6,423 bases of DNA from an uncultured Sphingomonadaceae bacterium. Lineage in GTDB: Bacteria; Pseudomonadota; Alphaproteobacteria; Sphingomonadales; Sphingomonadaceae. Made by a program: the position numbers and the translations under genes. Location: the NCBI GenBank assembly GCA_938016505.1, contig CALLWN010000307.1:1-6423 (forward strand). The letters run 5' to 3'. Shown in pieces: positions 1 through 6,423 of this stretch; position 1 is the stretch's first letter; the number at the start of each line of letters is the position of its first letter. The notes under the pieces are model-generated. The model searched no databases, was not told the DNA's origin, and was given only the letters and a program-made list of their open reading frames with translations.

Positions 1-915
1 GGGGGTGTGCTCTCCGCCCTGGCGCTCCACGCGCTTGCGTCTGGCCAGGTGGCGCGCGTGCTCCATGTCGGCATGGATCCCGACGCGCCGCTGCTGACCA
101 CGATCCGGCGCTCGACCGGGCGGGACGACGTGCTGGCATGCGCCGGCTCGCGCTACGCCCCGGCCGCGCCGCTCGCCTCGCTCTTGGCCGAGCTCGAGTC
201 GCCCGGCAATCTTCTCTTCATCGGCAAGCCCTGCGATGTCGGCGCGCTGCGCCAGCTGATGGCAGCGGACCCGGCAATCGCGGCGCGCTTCCCCCTGCTC
301 CTTTCCTTCTTCTGCGCGGCGACCCCCAGCCAGGCCGGGACCGACCGGATCCTTGCACGCCTCGGCGTCGAGCCCGGCGAGGTTGCCAGCTTCCGCTACC
401 GCGGCAACGGCTGGCCCGGGCGCGCCGAAGCCGTGACCCACGATGGCCGAAGCGCAAGCATGAGCTACCCGGACAGCTGGGGCGCCATTCTCTCGAAGGA
501 AGTGCAGTGGCGCTGCAAGATCTGCCCGGATGCAGTTGGCGGAGTGGCCGACATCGCCGCAGCCGACGCCTGGCACGCCGACGAGGCCGGCTACCCCCTG
601 CTGGACGAGGCGGAAGGCCGGTCGCTCATCGTGACCCGGACAGCCGCTGGCGCTGCCGCGCTGGCCCGGGCCGTTGCCGACGGGTCGCTCGTCGTGACCC
701 CGGTGCCCGTGGCCGAGATCGACAGGATGCAGCCGTCGCAGGCACGTCGCAAGCGGCTTGTCGCCAGCCGGGTGGCCGCGATGGCGATCGCCGGGCTTCC
801 GCGGCCAGCAATGGACGGCCTCGAGGTTGTGCGTTCCGCGCGGCGTGCCGGGGTGGCCGAAACGCTGCGATCACTGGCGGGAAGCTGGCTGCGGACTCGC
901 CGCCGCCGGTGGTGA
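1..915 (+). CDS. FrhB/FdhB-like iron-sulfur flavoprotein, 5' end outside the window
   Basis: This is the C-terminal 304 residues of a protein related to the beta subunit of coenzyme F420 hydrogenase/dehydrogenase. The frame is open from the first base and begins Gly-Gly-Val-Leu-Ser-Ala-Leu. That matches the internal 'GGVV.AL' segment of the family, so the GTG at base 7 is not the real start. The usual ferredoxin-like Fe-S region should lie upstream. Visible family marks, numbered from base 1, are GKPCDVGALR (75-84, the family 'G.PC...ALR' motif), FFCAATPS (103-110) and CKICPDAVGG (172-181) followed by ADIAAADAW. The Cys residues probably bind an iron-sulfur cluster and the protein a flavin. 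Homologues occur in bacterial exopolysaccharide clusters, often beside polysaccharide pyruvyl transferases; their reaction there is not established. The neighbouring polymerase-like gene supports a polysaccharide role by context. The family call is firm; the substrate and the use of F420 are unknown. Confidence 0.85.
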   Translation, partial: GGVLSALALHALASGQVARVLHVGMDPDAPLLTTIRRSTGRDDVLACAGSRYAPAAPLASLLAELESPGNLLFIGKPCDVGALRQLMAADPAIAARFPLLLSFFCAATPSQAGTDRILARLGVEPGEVASFRYRGNGWPGRAEAVTHDGRSASMSYPDSWGAILSKEVQWRCKICPDAVGGVADIAAADAWHADEAGYPLLDEAEGRSLIVTRTAAGAAALARAVADGSLVVTPVPVAEIDRMQPSQARRKRLVASRVAAMAIAGLPRPAMDGLEVVRSARRAGVAETLRSLAGSWLRTRRRRW

Positions 916-948
916 AGTCTGCGGGCGGGCGCGTCGCTCGAACCGGCT

Positions 949-2577
949 TCAGGCTCTTCCGAGCCTTGCAAGGGCTGGCCGTCCGGCCGGGATGGGGGGC
1001 GCGCCTCTGGCGGTTGCTGGCGCCTTGACGCCGCCCTGCGCGCGAAGGCGTGCCTGCTGGCGGGCAGCGATCGCAAGCGCCGCTCCGGCGATCGCGAAGG
1101 CGAAATAATGGTTCTCGACCTGGCTCAGCACCATCTTGGCAGTGAGGAACGCCATGATCGACGCTGCGACCGCTGCGCCCATTTCCTCCTCCGCTGTGCC
1201 AGCCCGCAGGTAGGCCCTTCCGGCGGCCCAGGCACATCCGACAAAGAACAGGAGGAACAGAATGAACCCGAGGACGCCAAAGTCCACGAGAATGTTCATG
1301 TAGTAGCCATCGACCGTCCAGGTGTCGCGACCTGGGTTCTTGAATCCAATTCGCTCGGCTGCCTCGTTGTTGCCGTATCCAAGCGGATTCTTTTCAATGA
1401 GCTTGATCGCACGCGCCCATTGCTCGGCTCGTCCATCGTCGCTGTTCTTGTGCTCGCCGCCGCCAAGAACCAGGCGCCGCACTCGGCCCACGAACAGGAC
1501 CGACATCACGGTCAGGAGCGCGGCGATCGGGTAGGCCCACACGGCGGCCGGCCCGACCAGGTCCCGCGTGCGCCCGGAGCGGATGTAGCGCCGGAGCGTC
1601 CACAGCACGGCATAGGTGGCCATGCCGACGAGGAGGCCGGCGAAGGCGGTGCGGGAGCCCGAGCCGTGGGCGCCGAGCAGGAACAGGGCGATCAGCGGAA
1701 TGCCGAGCCAGCGCCGCCAGCGCGCGGCCGAGTCGGAGACGAGAAACACGATGAAGGGGGCAGTGATCGCAATGAATTCACCGACCGTCACGGGCGTGAG
1801 AAGCGTGCCGGAACCACGAGGGCGATCCGTCCCGGCCCGGGCACCGAAGCGGTAAACCTTGTCCCAAAGCTCGGGATCGCCGCGGAGGAAGGGCGGGATC
1901 CAGTCCATCCAGATCTTGTACTCGAGAACGTATTCCCAGTAGGTCGTGCTGCAAACGACCACGACCCCCGCAACCACCAGCCACACGATTGGCCGAAGCA
2001 CGCCCTCGAACGAGAGAGCGGCAACGGCGATGATGAACATGAGATACCAGATCAGCTGGCCGTTGAACCAGCGGCTCTCCATGGTGTTCGTGGCGATCGT
2101 CATGCCAAACTGCAGGACGACGAAGCCGATGAACGCCCATTTGGCGACTGGCGAGGCATCCAGCCCGGCCGCGATCATTTCCCTCAGGCGACGCGAGGTC
2201 GCAAAGAAATAGACGAAGACCGCGACGAGGCCGATCAGGACGAGCCGTGGCGGGGTGACGAAGCCGACCCCTGGCAGCACGAAGGCGATATAGTGCGGCC
2301 AGACGAGCGCGAAGCCCATGTAGAGCAGGAACAGGGTGCGCAGCGGCCGGTCAAGGCCGGGATCGATGTCGGGCGCCATCCAGAGCATGATGAGCAGGAG
2401 CGCCACCAGCGGAAGGGCAGGGATGACGACCAGATCCACCGGCAGTGCGGCAACGAGGAAGCCGATGATGACCGAGAGAAAGAGCGCGGCCGCGATGGCA
2501 AGCGTCTTGCGCAGCTTGTGCGGGATATCATCGACCCTTCGGGTGTAGGGCTCGAGAATCCGATCGCGCGGCGACAT
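949..2577 (-). CDS. O-antigen ligase/polymerase family membrane protein (Wzy-like)
   Basis: A 542-residue integral membrane protein with about 12 hydrophobic helices, roughly at residues 25-68 (two), 80-103, 110-127, 145-163, 174-212 (two), 266-303 (two), 309-328, 345-364, 425-448 and 466-505 (two). Family marks are GSGSRTAF (305-312, the conserved Ser-Arg), then in the large loop before the late helices GRAEQWARAIKLIEKNPLGYG (382-402), and DGYYMNILVDFGVLG (423-437). This order fits the Wzy_C/O-antigen ligase domain. WaaL ligases have a functionally important His at the start of the last motif; here the position is Asp423, which favours a repeat-unit polymerase over a lipid A-core ligase. Members act in the inner membrane on undecaprenyl-linked sugar chains. 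The ATG start has AGGA (2586-2589) 8 bases upstream. The gene converges on the FrhB-like gene. Hand-counted GC in 1321-1440 is 56%, lower than in the maeB sample. Superfamily is confident; ligase versus polymerase is inference. Confidence 0.85.
   Translation of the reverse strand: MSPRDRILEPYTRRVDDIPHKLRKTLAIAAALFLSVIIGFLVAALPVDLVVIPALPLVALLLIMLWMAPDIDPGLDRPLRTLFLLYMGFALVWPHYIAFVLPGVGFVTPPRLVLIGLVAVFVYFFATSRRLREMIAAGLDASPVAKWAFIGFVVLQFGMTIATNTMESRWFNGQLIWYLMFIIAVAALSFEGVLRPIVWLVVAGVVVVCSTTYWEYVLEYKIWMDWIPPFLRGDPELWDKVYRFGARAGTDRPRGSGTLLTPVTVGEFIAITAPFIVFLVSDSAARWRRWLGIPLIALFLLGAHGSGSRTAFAGLLVGMATYAVLWTLRRYIRSGRTRDLVGPAAVWAYPIAALLTVMSVLFVGRVRRLVLGGGEHKNSDDGRAEQWARAIKLIEKNPLGYGNNEAAERIGFKNPGRDTWTVDGYYMNILVDFGVLGFILFLLFFVGCAWAAGRAYLRAGTAEEEMGAAVAASIMAFLTAKMVLSQVENHYFAFAIAGAALAIAARQQARLRAQGGVKAPATARGAPPIPAGRPALARLGRA
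951..966. terminator. Small hairpin at the convergent gene junction
   Basis: AGGCTC (951-956), loop TTCC (957-960) and GAGCCT (961-966) form a perfect 6-bp stem with a tetraloop. It overlaps the last codons and stop of the minus-strand polymerase gene and lies 36 bases past the stop of the FrhB-like gene. It could end or slow transcription from either side. No T-run follows on either strand, so it is not a typical intrinsic terminator and may be chance. Confidence 0.3.
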
Positions 2578-2611
2578 GGTCCCGGTCCTACTGCAAGCCT
2601 CGCGCCGACTC

Positions 2612-2637
2612 CAATTGAAATTCCGTTAACGGCGGAA
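2612..2637. promoter_or_regulatory. AT-richer palindromic patch upstream of the polymerase gene
   Basis: Within an otherwise very GC-rich spacer, this patch holds the perfect 10-base palindrome CCGTTAACGG (2623-2632). It also holds an overlapping inverted repeat, TTCCG (2621-2625) and CGGAA (2633-2637), beside the AT-rich CAATTGAAATT. It sits about 45 bases before the ATG of the minus-strand polymerase gene, where a promoter or operator would be expected. I could not fit convincing -35/-10 boxes, so the regulatory reading rests on position, base composition and symmetry only. Confidence 0.3.
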
Positions 2638-2659
2638 ACGGTCGCCGCCCGGGCTGCGC

Positions 2660-2681
2660 GCGCGGCCGGGGAGGCCCGCGC
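2660..2681 (-). terminator. GC-rich hairpin after the alpha/beta hydrolase gene
   Basis: On the minus strand an 8-bp stem, GCGC(G)GGCC with GGCCGCGC, closes a 5-base loop TCCCC with one bulged G (at 2677). It begins 16 bases past the hydrolase stop codon and precedes the polymerase promoter region. It may separate the maeB-hydrolase transcript from the polysaccharide gene. No T-run follows, so factor-dependent termination or simple 3'-end protection is as likely as intrinsic termination. Hairpins like this also arise by chance in DNA this GC-rich. Confidence 0.35.
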
Positions 2682-2697
2682 ACCAGCCCACGCGCGG

Positions 2698-3510
2698 TCA
2701 GTCGCCCGGGGGCAGTCCGGCCAGGAAGGCCGCAACCCGCTGGGCGAGCCGCGGGCGAATCGCATCATGGAACAGCCAGTGGCCGCAATCGGGCCACTCC
2801 TCATGGTCGACCGGGCCGGCAAGCCGGCGGGCGGTCGCGCGGGCGGTGGCAACGGTCGCGATCCGGTCGCGCCTGCCGATGATGACGAGCGCCGGCATGG
2901 TCAGCCGGTGATAGGCCACCCGCGAGCTCCCTGCGGAGTCGAGAAAGGGGGCCGAGATCTCGGCCAGCACCCGACCGCTGTCCCAGGTGAGTTCGGCGAT
3001 GCCGGCCGCCGTCTCGGCCTCCGGGACCCCGTTGAAGACCCCGTCGCGCGCGGCGGCGGCGTCGATGAGGGTGGGCCTGCGCCACCAGCCCCAGCCGAGG
3101 GTGACCCGGCGAAGCGTCGCGAGCTGGGCGAGCGAAGGGCGGAGCGTCTGCGCCGAGGGGGCGGGGGCCAGCAGGATGAGCCCGGCCGCGCCGGTTCTAG
3201 CCGCGACCAGCTGGGCGAGCAGGCCGCCGAGCGAATGGCCAAGGATGACCGGGCGGCGGCCGAGCGCTTCGACCTCGGGCACGAGCGCGTCGACATAGTC
3301 GGCGAGCCCGAGCGCTGCGAGCGCCGCCGGCGCGGGTGCGCCCGGCGGCAGATCGTGGAACGGCAGCGCCGGGGCGTTCGTCACCATGCCGGCAGCCTCG
3401 AGCTCGGCGCGCAGGGCGGTGAAGGTCGAGGGCCGCCCCCACATGCCGTGGATGAGGAGGAGCGGCGGCACGGCGCTAGCCGACGACCCCGGCCGCAGCG
3501 AGAGTCGCAA
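2698..3510 (-). CDS. Alpha/beta hydrolase
   Basis: A 270-residue alpha/beta-hydrolase-fold protein with the full set of fold landmarks. These are an oxyanion-hole His-Gly in LLLIHGMWG (17-25), the nucleophile elbow GHSLGG (91-96, Ser93), an acid in IIGRRDRI (210-217, Asp215) and the catalytic His in DCGHW (241-245, His244). The stretch at about 120-200 should form the lid over the active site. No signal peptide or membrane helix is apparent, so it is probably cytosolic. The substrate cannot be read from sequence; an esterase, lipase-like enzyme or other acyl-bond hydrolase all fit. The start is uncertain. The TTG at 3510 lies inside the end of maeB (35-base overlap), whereas a GTG at 3471, 4 bases past the maeB stop, would give 257 residues but trims the first strand closely. 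Neither has a clear ribosome-binding site, and translation is probably coupled to maeB. Confidence 0.87.
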   Translation of the reverse strand: MRLSLRPGSSASAVPPLLLIHGMWGRPSTFTALRAELEAAGMVTNAPALPFHDLPPGAPAPAALAALGLADYVDALVPEVEALGRRPVILGHSLGGLLAQLVAARTGAAGLILLAPAPSAQTLRPSLAQLATLRRVTLGWGWWRRPTLIDAAAARDGVFNGVPEAETAAGIAELTWDSGRVLAEISAPFLDSAGSSRVAYHRLTMPALVIIGRRDRIATVATARATARRLAGPVDHEEWPDCGHWLFHDAIRPRLAQRVAAFLAGLPPGD

Positions 3511-5740
3511 GGGTCATGAGTTCGGTCGCGCCGGCCGTCATCGGCGCAACCTGGACCGGGCGCGACATGTTCATGAGGCAGGGTCCGAGCACCCGGCCGC
3601 CGCCAAGTTCCTTCAGGAGCTTGGCGCCGATGTTGGCCGACTGGAGCCCGGGCATGATGAGGACATTGGCCGGGCCGGTCAGGCGGATGAAGGGGTAGAC
3701 ATCGCGCATCTTGGGGTTGAGCGCGACATCGGCCGACATTTCCCCTTCATATTCGAAGGGCGGGCGGCGGCTGTCGAGGATCTGGATCGCCTCGCGCATC
3801 GCGCCCAGATGCTCGCCGGGCGGGTTGCCGAAGTTGGAGTAGGAGACGAAGGCGACCCGCGGCTCCATGCCGAGCCGGCGCGCCGCCTCGGCGGTGGTGG
3901 TGGCGATGTCGGCGAGCATCTCGGCGGTCGGCCGCTCGTTGACGGTGGTGTCGGCAACGAGGATGGTCGACTGGCGGCCGGCGAAGATGTGGAAACCGAA
4001 CGGGACATGGCCGGGCCTCGGGTCGACCACCAGGTTGAGCTGGGCGAAGACCTGGGTGAAGTGGCGGGTGATGCCCGACACCAGCACGTCGCCCTCGCCG
4101 AGCTCGAGAAGGAGCGCGCCGAAGATGTTGCGCTCGTGGTTGACCATGCGCTGGCAGTCGCGCCGGAGCCAGCCCCGGCGCTGGAGCCTTGCGTAGAGCC
4201 GGTCGACCATCTCGGGCACCAGCGGGCTGTTCGACGAATTGTGGATCCGGTAGGTCTCGGGATCGTTCACGCCGATCCGCTGGAAGGCCTCGAGGATGGG
4301 CTCCTCGCGGCCGACGAGGATGGGCTCGCCATAGCCCGAGGCGCGGAACGAGACTGCGGCGCGCAGCACCACCTCCTGTTCGCCCTCGGCGAAGACCACG
4401 CGGCGCGGCCGGGCCCGCGCGGCCTCGAAGGTGGCGGCGAGCGCCGAGGAGGTGGGGTTGAGGCGCGCCCTCAGTTCGAGCTTGTAGGCCTCGAGGTCGA
4501 AGATGGGCCTGCGCGCCACGCCCGAGTCCATCGCAGCCTTCGCGACTGCGGCCGGCACGGCCTCGATGAGGCGCGGGTCGAAGGGGGCGGGGATGATGTA
4601 GTCCGGTCCGAAGACATGGGCTCCGCCATAGGCGGCTGCCACCTCGTCGGGCACGGTCTCGCGCGCGAGCGCGGCGAGCGCATGGGCTGCAGCCAGCTTC
4701 ATCTCCTCGGTGATCTTGGTCGCCCGGCAATCGAGCGCGCCGCGGAAGATGTAGGGAAAGCCGAGCACATTGTTGACCTGGTTGGGATAGTCGGACCGGC
4801 CGGTCGCGATGATGGCGTCGGGCCTGACCGCCTTCACGTCCGCCGGCAGGATCTCTGGGTCGGGGTTGGCCATGGCGAAGATGATCGGGCGGTCGGCCAT
4901 GGTCTTCACCATCTCCTGCGTGACCGCGTCCCTGACCGAGAGGCCGAAGAAGACGTCGGCGCCCTCCATCGCCTCGGCCAGCGTGCGCGCGCTGGTCGGC
5001 GCGGCGTGGGCCGCCTTCCACTGGTTCATGCCCTCGGTGCGGCCCTGGTAGATGACCCCCTTGGAGTCGCACAGGATGACCTGGTCGGCCGGCACGCCGA
5101 GCGCCTTCACGAGCTCGGTGCAGGCGATGGCGGCAGCGCCAGCGCCGTTGACGACGAGGCGGATGCTGCGCAGATCGCGGCGGGTCAGGAAGGCGGCGTT
5201 GATGAGGCCGGCCGCTGCGATGATCGCGGTGCCATGCTGGTCATCGTGGAAGACCGGGATGTTCATCCGCGCCCGGAGCTCATCCTCGATGATGAAGCAC
5301 TCGGGGGCCTTGATGTCCTCGAGGTTGATGCCGCCGAAGCTGGGTTCCATCAGCTCGACTGCAGCGATGAAGCGCGTCACGTCCTCGGTTGCCAGTTCGA
5401 GGTCGATCGCGTCGACATCGGCGAACCGCTTGAAGAGGACCGCCTTGCCTTCCATCACCGGCTTGGCGGCGAGCGCCCCGAGGTTGCCGAGGCCGAGGAT
5501 CGCCGTGCCGTTGGAGATGACGGCGACGAGATTGCCCTTGGCGGTGTAGTCATAGGCGGTCTCGGGCCTGTCGGCGATGGCGAGAACCGGCACGGCCACA
5601 CCCGGCGAATAGGCAAGGGCGAGGTCGCGCTGGGTCGCCATCGGCTTGGTCGCGACAATCTCGAGCTTGCCCGGCCGGATGGCCGAGTGGAACAGGAGCG
5701 CCTCGCGGTCGGAGAAGCCGGGGCGGTCGGGGTTGGCCAT
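3476..5740 (-). CDS. maeB: Malic enzyme, MaeB type, with C-terminal phosphotransacetylase-like domain
   Basis: A 754-residue two-domain malic enzyme that oxidatively decarboxylates malate to pyruvate, normally with NADP, feeding NADPH and pyruvate to metabolism in the cytosol. Residues 1 to about 430 form the malic enzyme part: YSPGVAVPV (44-52, proton-donor Tyr44), GKAVLFKRF (98-106, catalytic Lys99), metal-binding LEDIKAPECF (140-149) and FHDDQHGT (164-171), the dinucleotide loop NGAGAAA (198-204), and AMANPDPE (289-296). Residues from about 445 to the end resemble phosphotransacetylase (VVFAEGEQEVVLRA at 448-461, SYSNFGNP at 633-640, MPGLQSANIGAKLL at 696-709). In E. coli MaeB this domain mediates acetyl-CoA control and has no transferase activity. 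Length matches the family (about 750-770). The ATG start has GTGAGG (5751-5756) 10 bases upstream. Related enzymes include NAD-linked ones such as rhizobial DME, so NADP preference is assumed. All key residues appear present. Confidence 0.96.
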   Translation of the reverse strand: MANPDRPGFSDREALLFHSAIRPGKLEIVATKPMATQRDLALAYSPGVAVPVLAIADRPETAYDYTAKGNLVAVISNGTAILGLGNLGALAAKPVMEGKAVLFKRFADVDAIDLELATEDVTRFIAAVELMEPSFGGINLEDIKAPECFIIEDELRARMNIPVFHDDQHGTAIIAAAGLINAAFLTRRDLRSIRLVVNGAGAAAIACTELVKALGVPADQVILCDSKGVIYQGRTEGMNQWKAAHAAPTSARTLAEAMEGADVFFGLSVRDAVTQEMVKTMADRPIIFAMANPDPEILPADVKAVRPDAIIATGRSDYPNQVNNVLGFPYIFRGALDCRATKITEEMKLAAAHALAALARETVPDEVAAAYGGAHVFGPDYIIPAPFDPRLIEAVPAAVAKAAMDSGVARRPIFDLEAYKLELRARLNPTSSALAATFEAARARPRRVVFAEGEQEVVLRAAVSFRASGYGEPILVGREEPILEAFQRIGVNDPETYRIHNSSNSPLVPEMVDRLYARLQRRGWLRRDCQRMVNHERNIFGALLLELGEGDVLVSGITRHFTQVFAQLNLVVDPRPGHVPFGFHIFAGRQSTILVADTTVNERPTAEMLADIATTTAEAARRLGMEPRVAFVSYSNFGNPPGEHLGAMREAIQILDSRRPPFEYEGEMSADVALNPKMRDVYPFIRLTGPANVLIMPGLQSANIGAKLLKELGGGRVLGPCLMNMSRPVQVAPMTAGATELMTLATLAAAGVVG

Positions 5741-5796
5741 CGGATGCGCGCCTCACTGGTTTTGCGAAACTCCCGCCGTTTCCTTACGGGGCGACC
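5741..5796. promoter_or_regulatory. Shared divergent intergenic region between maeB and mutS
   Basis: Only 56 bases separate the two divergent start codons, so both promoters and both ribosome-binding sites must lie here or extend into the opposite gene. The maeB side has GTGAGG on the minus strand (5751-5756). The mutS side has only a weak GGGG (5788-5791) 5 bases before its ATG. A short dyad, CCGT (5777-5780) and ACGG (5786-5789), flanks TTCCTT. I could not assign -35/-10 boxes on either strand with confidence. Confidence 0.5.
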
Positions 5797-6423
5797 ATGG
5801 CCTCGGCAATCGCGCATGGTCTGACCCCGATGCTGGCGCAGATCGCCAGCCTGAAGGCCGAGGCGGGTGACGCCCTGCTCCTGGTGCGCATGGGCGACTT
5901 CTACGAGAGCTTCTTTGAAGATGCGCGGACGGTCGCCGGCCTTCTCGACATCGCGCTCACCGCGCGCGGCGAGCATGGTGGCGAGCCCGTGCCGATGTGC
6001 GGGATCCCGGTGCATGCCCATGAGGCCTATCTCGCCCGGCTCGTGAAGGCCGGCCGTGCAGTCGCGATCGCCGAGCAGATGGAGGACCCGGCCGCCGCGC
6101 GGCGCCGGGGCGCGAAGGCGATCGTGCGGCGCGAGATCGTGCGCGTGCTGACCCCCGGCACGCTCATGGAGGAGCGGCTGCTCGATCCGCGCGGGCGCAG
6201 CCTGCTTGCCGCAGCCTTCGTGGCAGGCGAGCACGCCGGCCTCGCCTGGGCCGACGTTTCGACAGGCGTGCTGTGCGCGGGCGAGGTCGAGCGAGCCCGG
6301 CTGGCCGACGAGCTTGCACGACTCGATCCGGCCGAGACGCTGACGGCAACGGCAGGTGCGGCGCCTCCCGGCTTCGACAGCCTCGAGGCCCAGCGGCAGC
6401 TCGAGCTGCGCTTCGGACCCGGC
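5797..6423 (+). CDS. mutS: DNA mismatch repair protein MutS, N-terminal part (3' end outside the window)
   Basis: The frame opens at ATG 5797 and stays open to the window edge, giving the first 209 residues of an expected roughly 850-900. It starts MASAIAHGLTPMLAQ; the TPM..Q segment and its distance to the next motif match MutS N-termini, which supports this start. The mismatch-binding motif is intact in VRMGDFYESFFEDA (30-43), with Phe35-Tyr36-Glu37 as the F-x-E that stacks on and contacts the mispaired base. PMCGIPVHAHEAYLARLVKAG (66-86) and VAIAEQMEDP (89-98) complete domain I. REIVRVLTPGT (112-122) leads into the connector domain. The protein recognises mismatches and, with MutL, starts strand repair; the lever, clamp and ATPase domains lie beyond the window. 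The gene is divergent from maeB. The ribosome-binding site is weak, which may suit low expression. Confidence 0.96.
   Translation, partial: MASAIAHGLTPMLAQIASLKAEAGDALLLVRMGDFYESFFEDARTVAGLLDIALTARGEHGGEPVPMCGIPVHAHEAYLARLVKAGRAVAIAEQMEDPAAARRRGAKAIVRREIVRVLTPGTLMEERLLDPRGRSLLAAAFVAGEHAGLAWADVSTGVLCAGEVERARLADELARLDPAETLTATAGAAPPGFDSLEAQRQLELRFGPG

Noticed and set aside
7..9. GTG as a true start for the FrhB-like protein
   Set aside because: The frame is open to the window edge, and the residues around this GTG match an internal family segment, so the gene starts upstream of the window.
138..1028. A second plus-strand frame overlapping the FrhB-like gene
   Set aside because: Its translation is Arg-rich without motifs, whereas the overlapping frame carries the FrhB signatures; it is a shifted-frame shadow.
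591..1237. Minus-strand open frames across the FrhB-like/polymerase junction
   Set aside because: They overlap the real coding frames of both genes, their translations are Arg/Ala/Pro-rich, and no family feature is visible.
1108..3519. An 803-codon open frame on the plus strand, opposite the polymerase and hydrolase genes
   Set aside because: It is antisense to two genes with clear family motifs. Its translation is a low-complexity mix of Arg, Gly, Glu, Asp and His, as expected from the complement of GC-rich coding sequence, and I recognise no domain in it.
5762..5790. A possible mutS promoter, with TTGCGA about 17 bases before TACGGG
   Set aside because: The second box does not resemble a -10 element and the match is no better than chance in a 56-base spacer.
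3386..5824. An 812-codon open frame on the plus strand, opposite maeB
   Set aside because: It mirrors the maeB frame, is rich in Gly, Asp, Glu, Arg and His, has no recognisable motif, and runs through the mutS start. Long antisense frames are a common artefact of high GC content.

Overview
The window is GC-rich DNA (about 68% in a hand-counted 60-base sample of the malic enzyme gene) and tightly packed with genes. It looks like the chromosome of an alphaproteobacterium, perhaps a sphingomonad relative. The grounds are the GC content, a two-domain malic enzyme divergent from mutS (an arrangement I associate with Alphaproteobacteria), and a surface-polysaccharide gene pair next door. The lineage is inference; no rRNA, tRNA or other marker is present.

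Layout, left to right. Bases 1-915 (+) hold the 3' part of an FrhB/FdhB-like iron-sulfur flavoprotein gene of the kind found in polysaccharide clusters; its N-terminal part lies outside the window. It converges, with a 33-base gap, on a minus-strand gene (949-2577) for a multi-pass membrane protein of the O-antigen ligase/polymerase (Wzy/WaaL) superfamily. A 120-base spacer (2578-2697) holds a GC-rich hairpin and an AT-richer palindromic patch. Next on the minus strand are an alpha/beta hydrolase gene (2698-3510) and maeB (3476-5740), encoding a malic enzyme with a C-terminal phosphotransacetylase-like domain. These two overlap by 35 bases with the start used here and probably share a transcript. 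A 56-base gap separates maeB from the divergent mutS (5797 onward, +), which runs off the right edge after 209 codons.

The window divides into two parts. The left third belongs to surface polysaccharide production. The right two thirds are core chromosome: a central-carbon enzyme with a hydrolase behind it, and mismatch repair. The boundary is the 2578-2697 spacer. I saw no mobile element, CRISPR array, RNA gene or defence system, and every gene reads as an intact frame. I do not find a convincing new biological system here. The points most worth a second look are the polymerase-like protein, which carries Asp where WaaL ligases have their key His, and the FrhB-like protein beside it. No gene-free stretch exceeds 300 bases.
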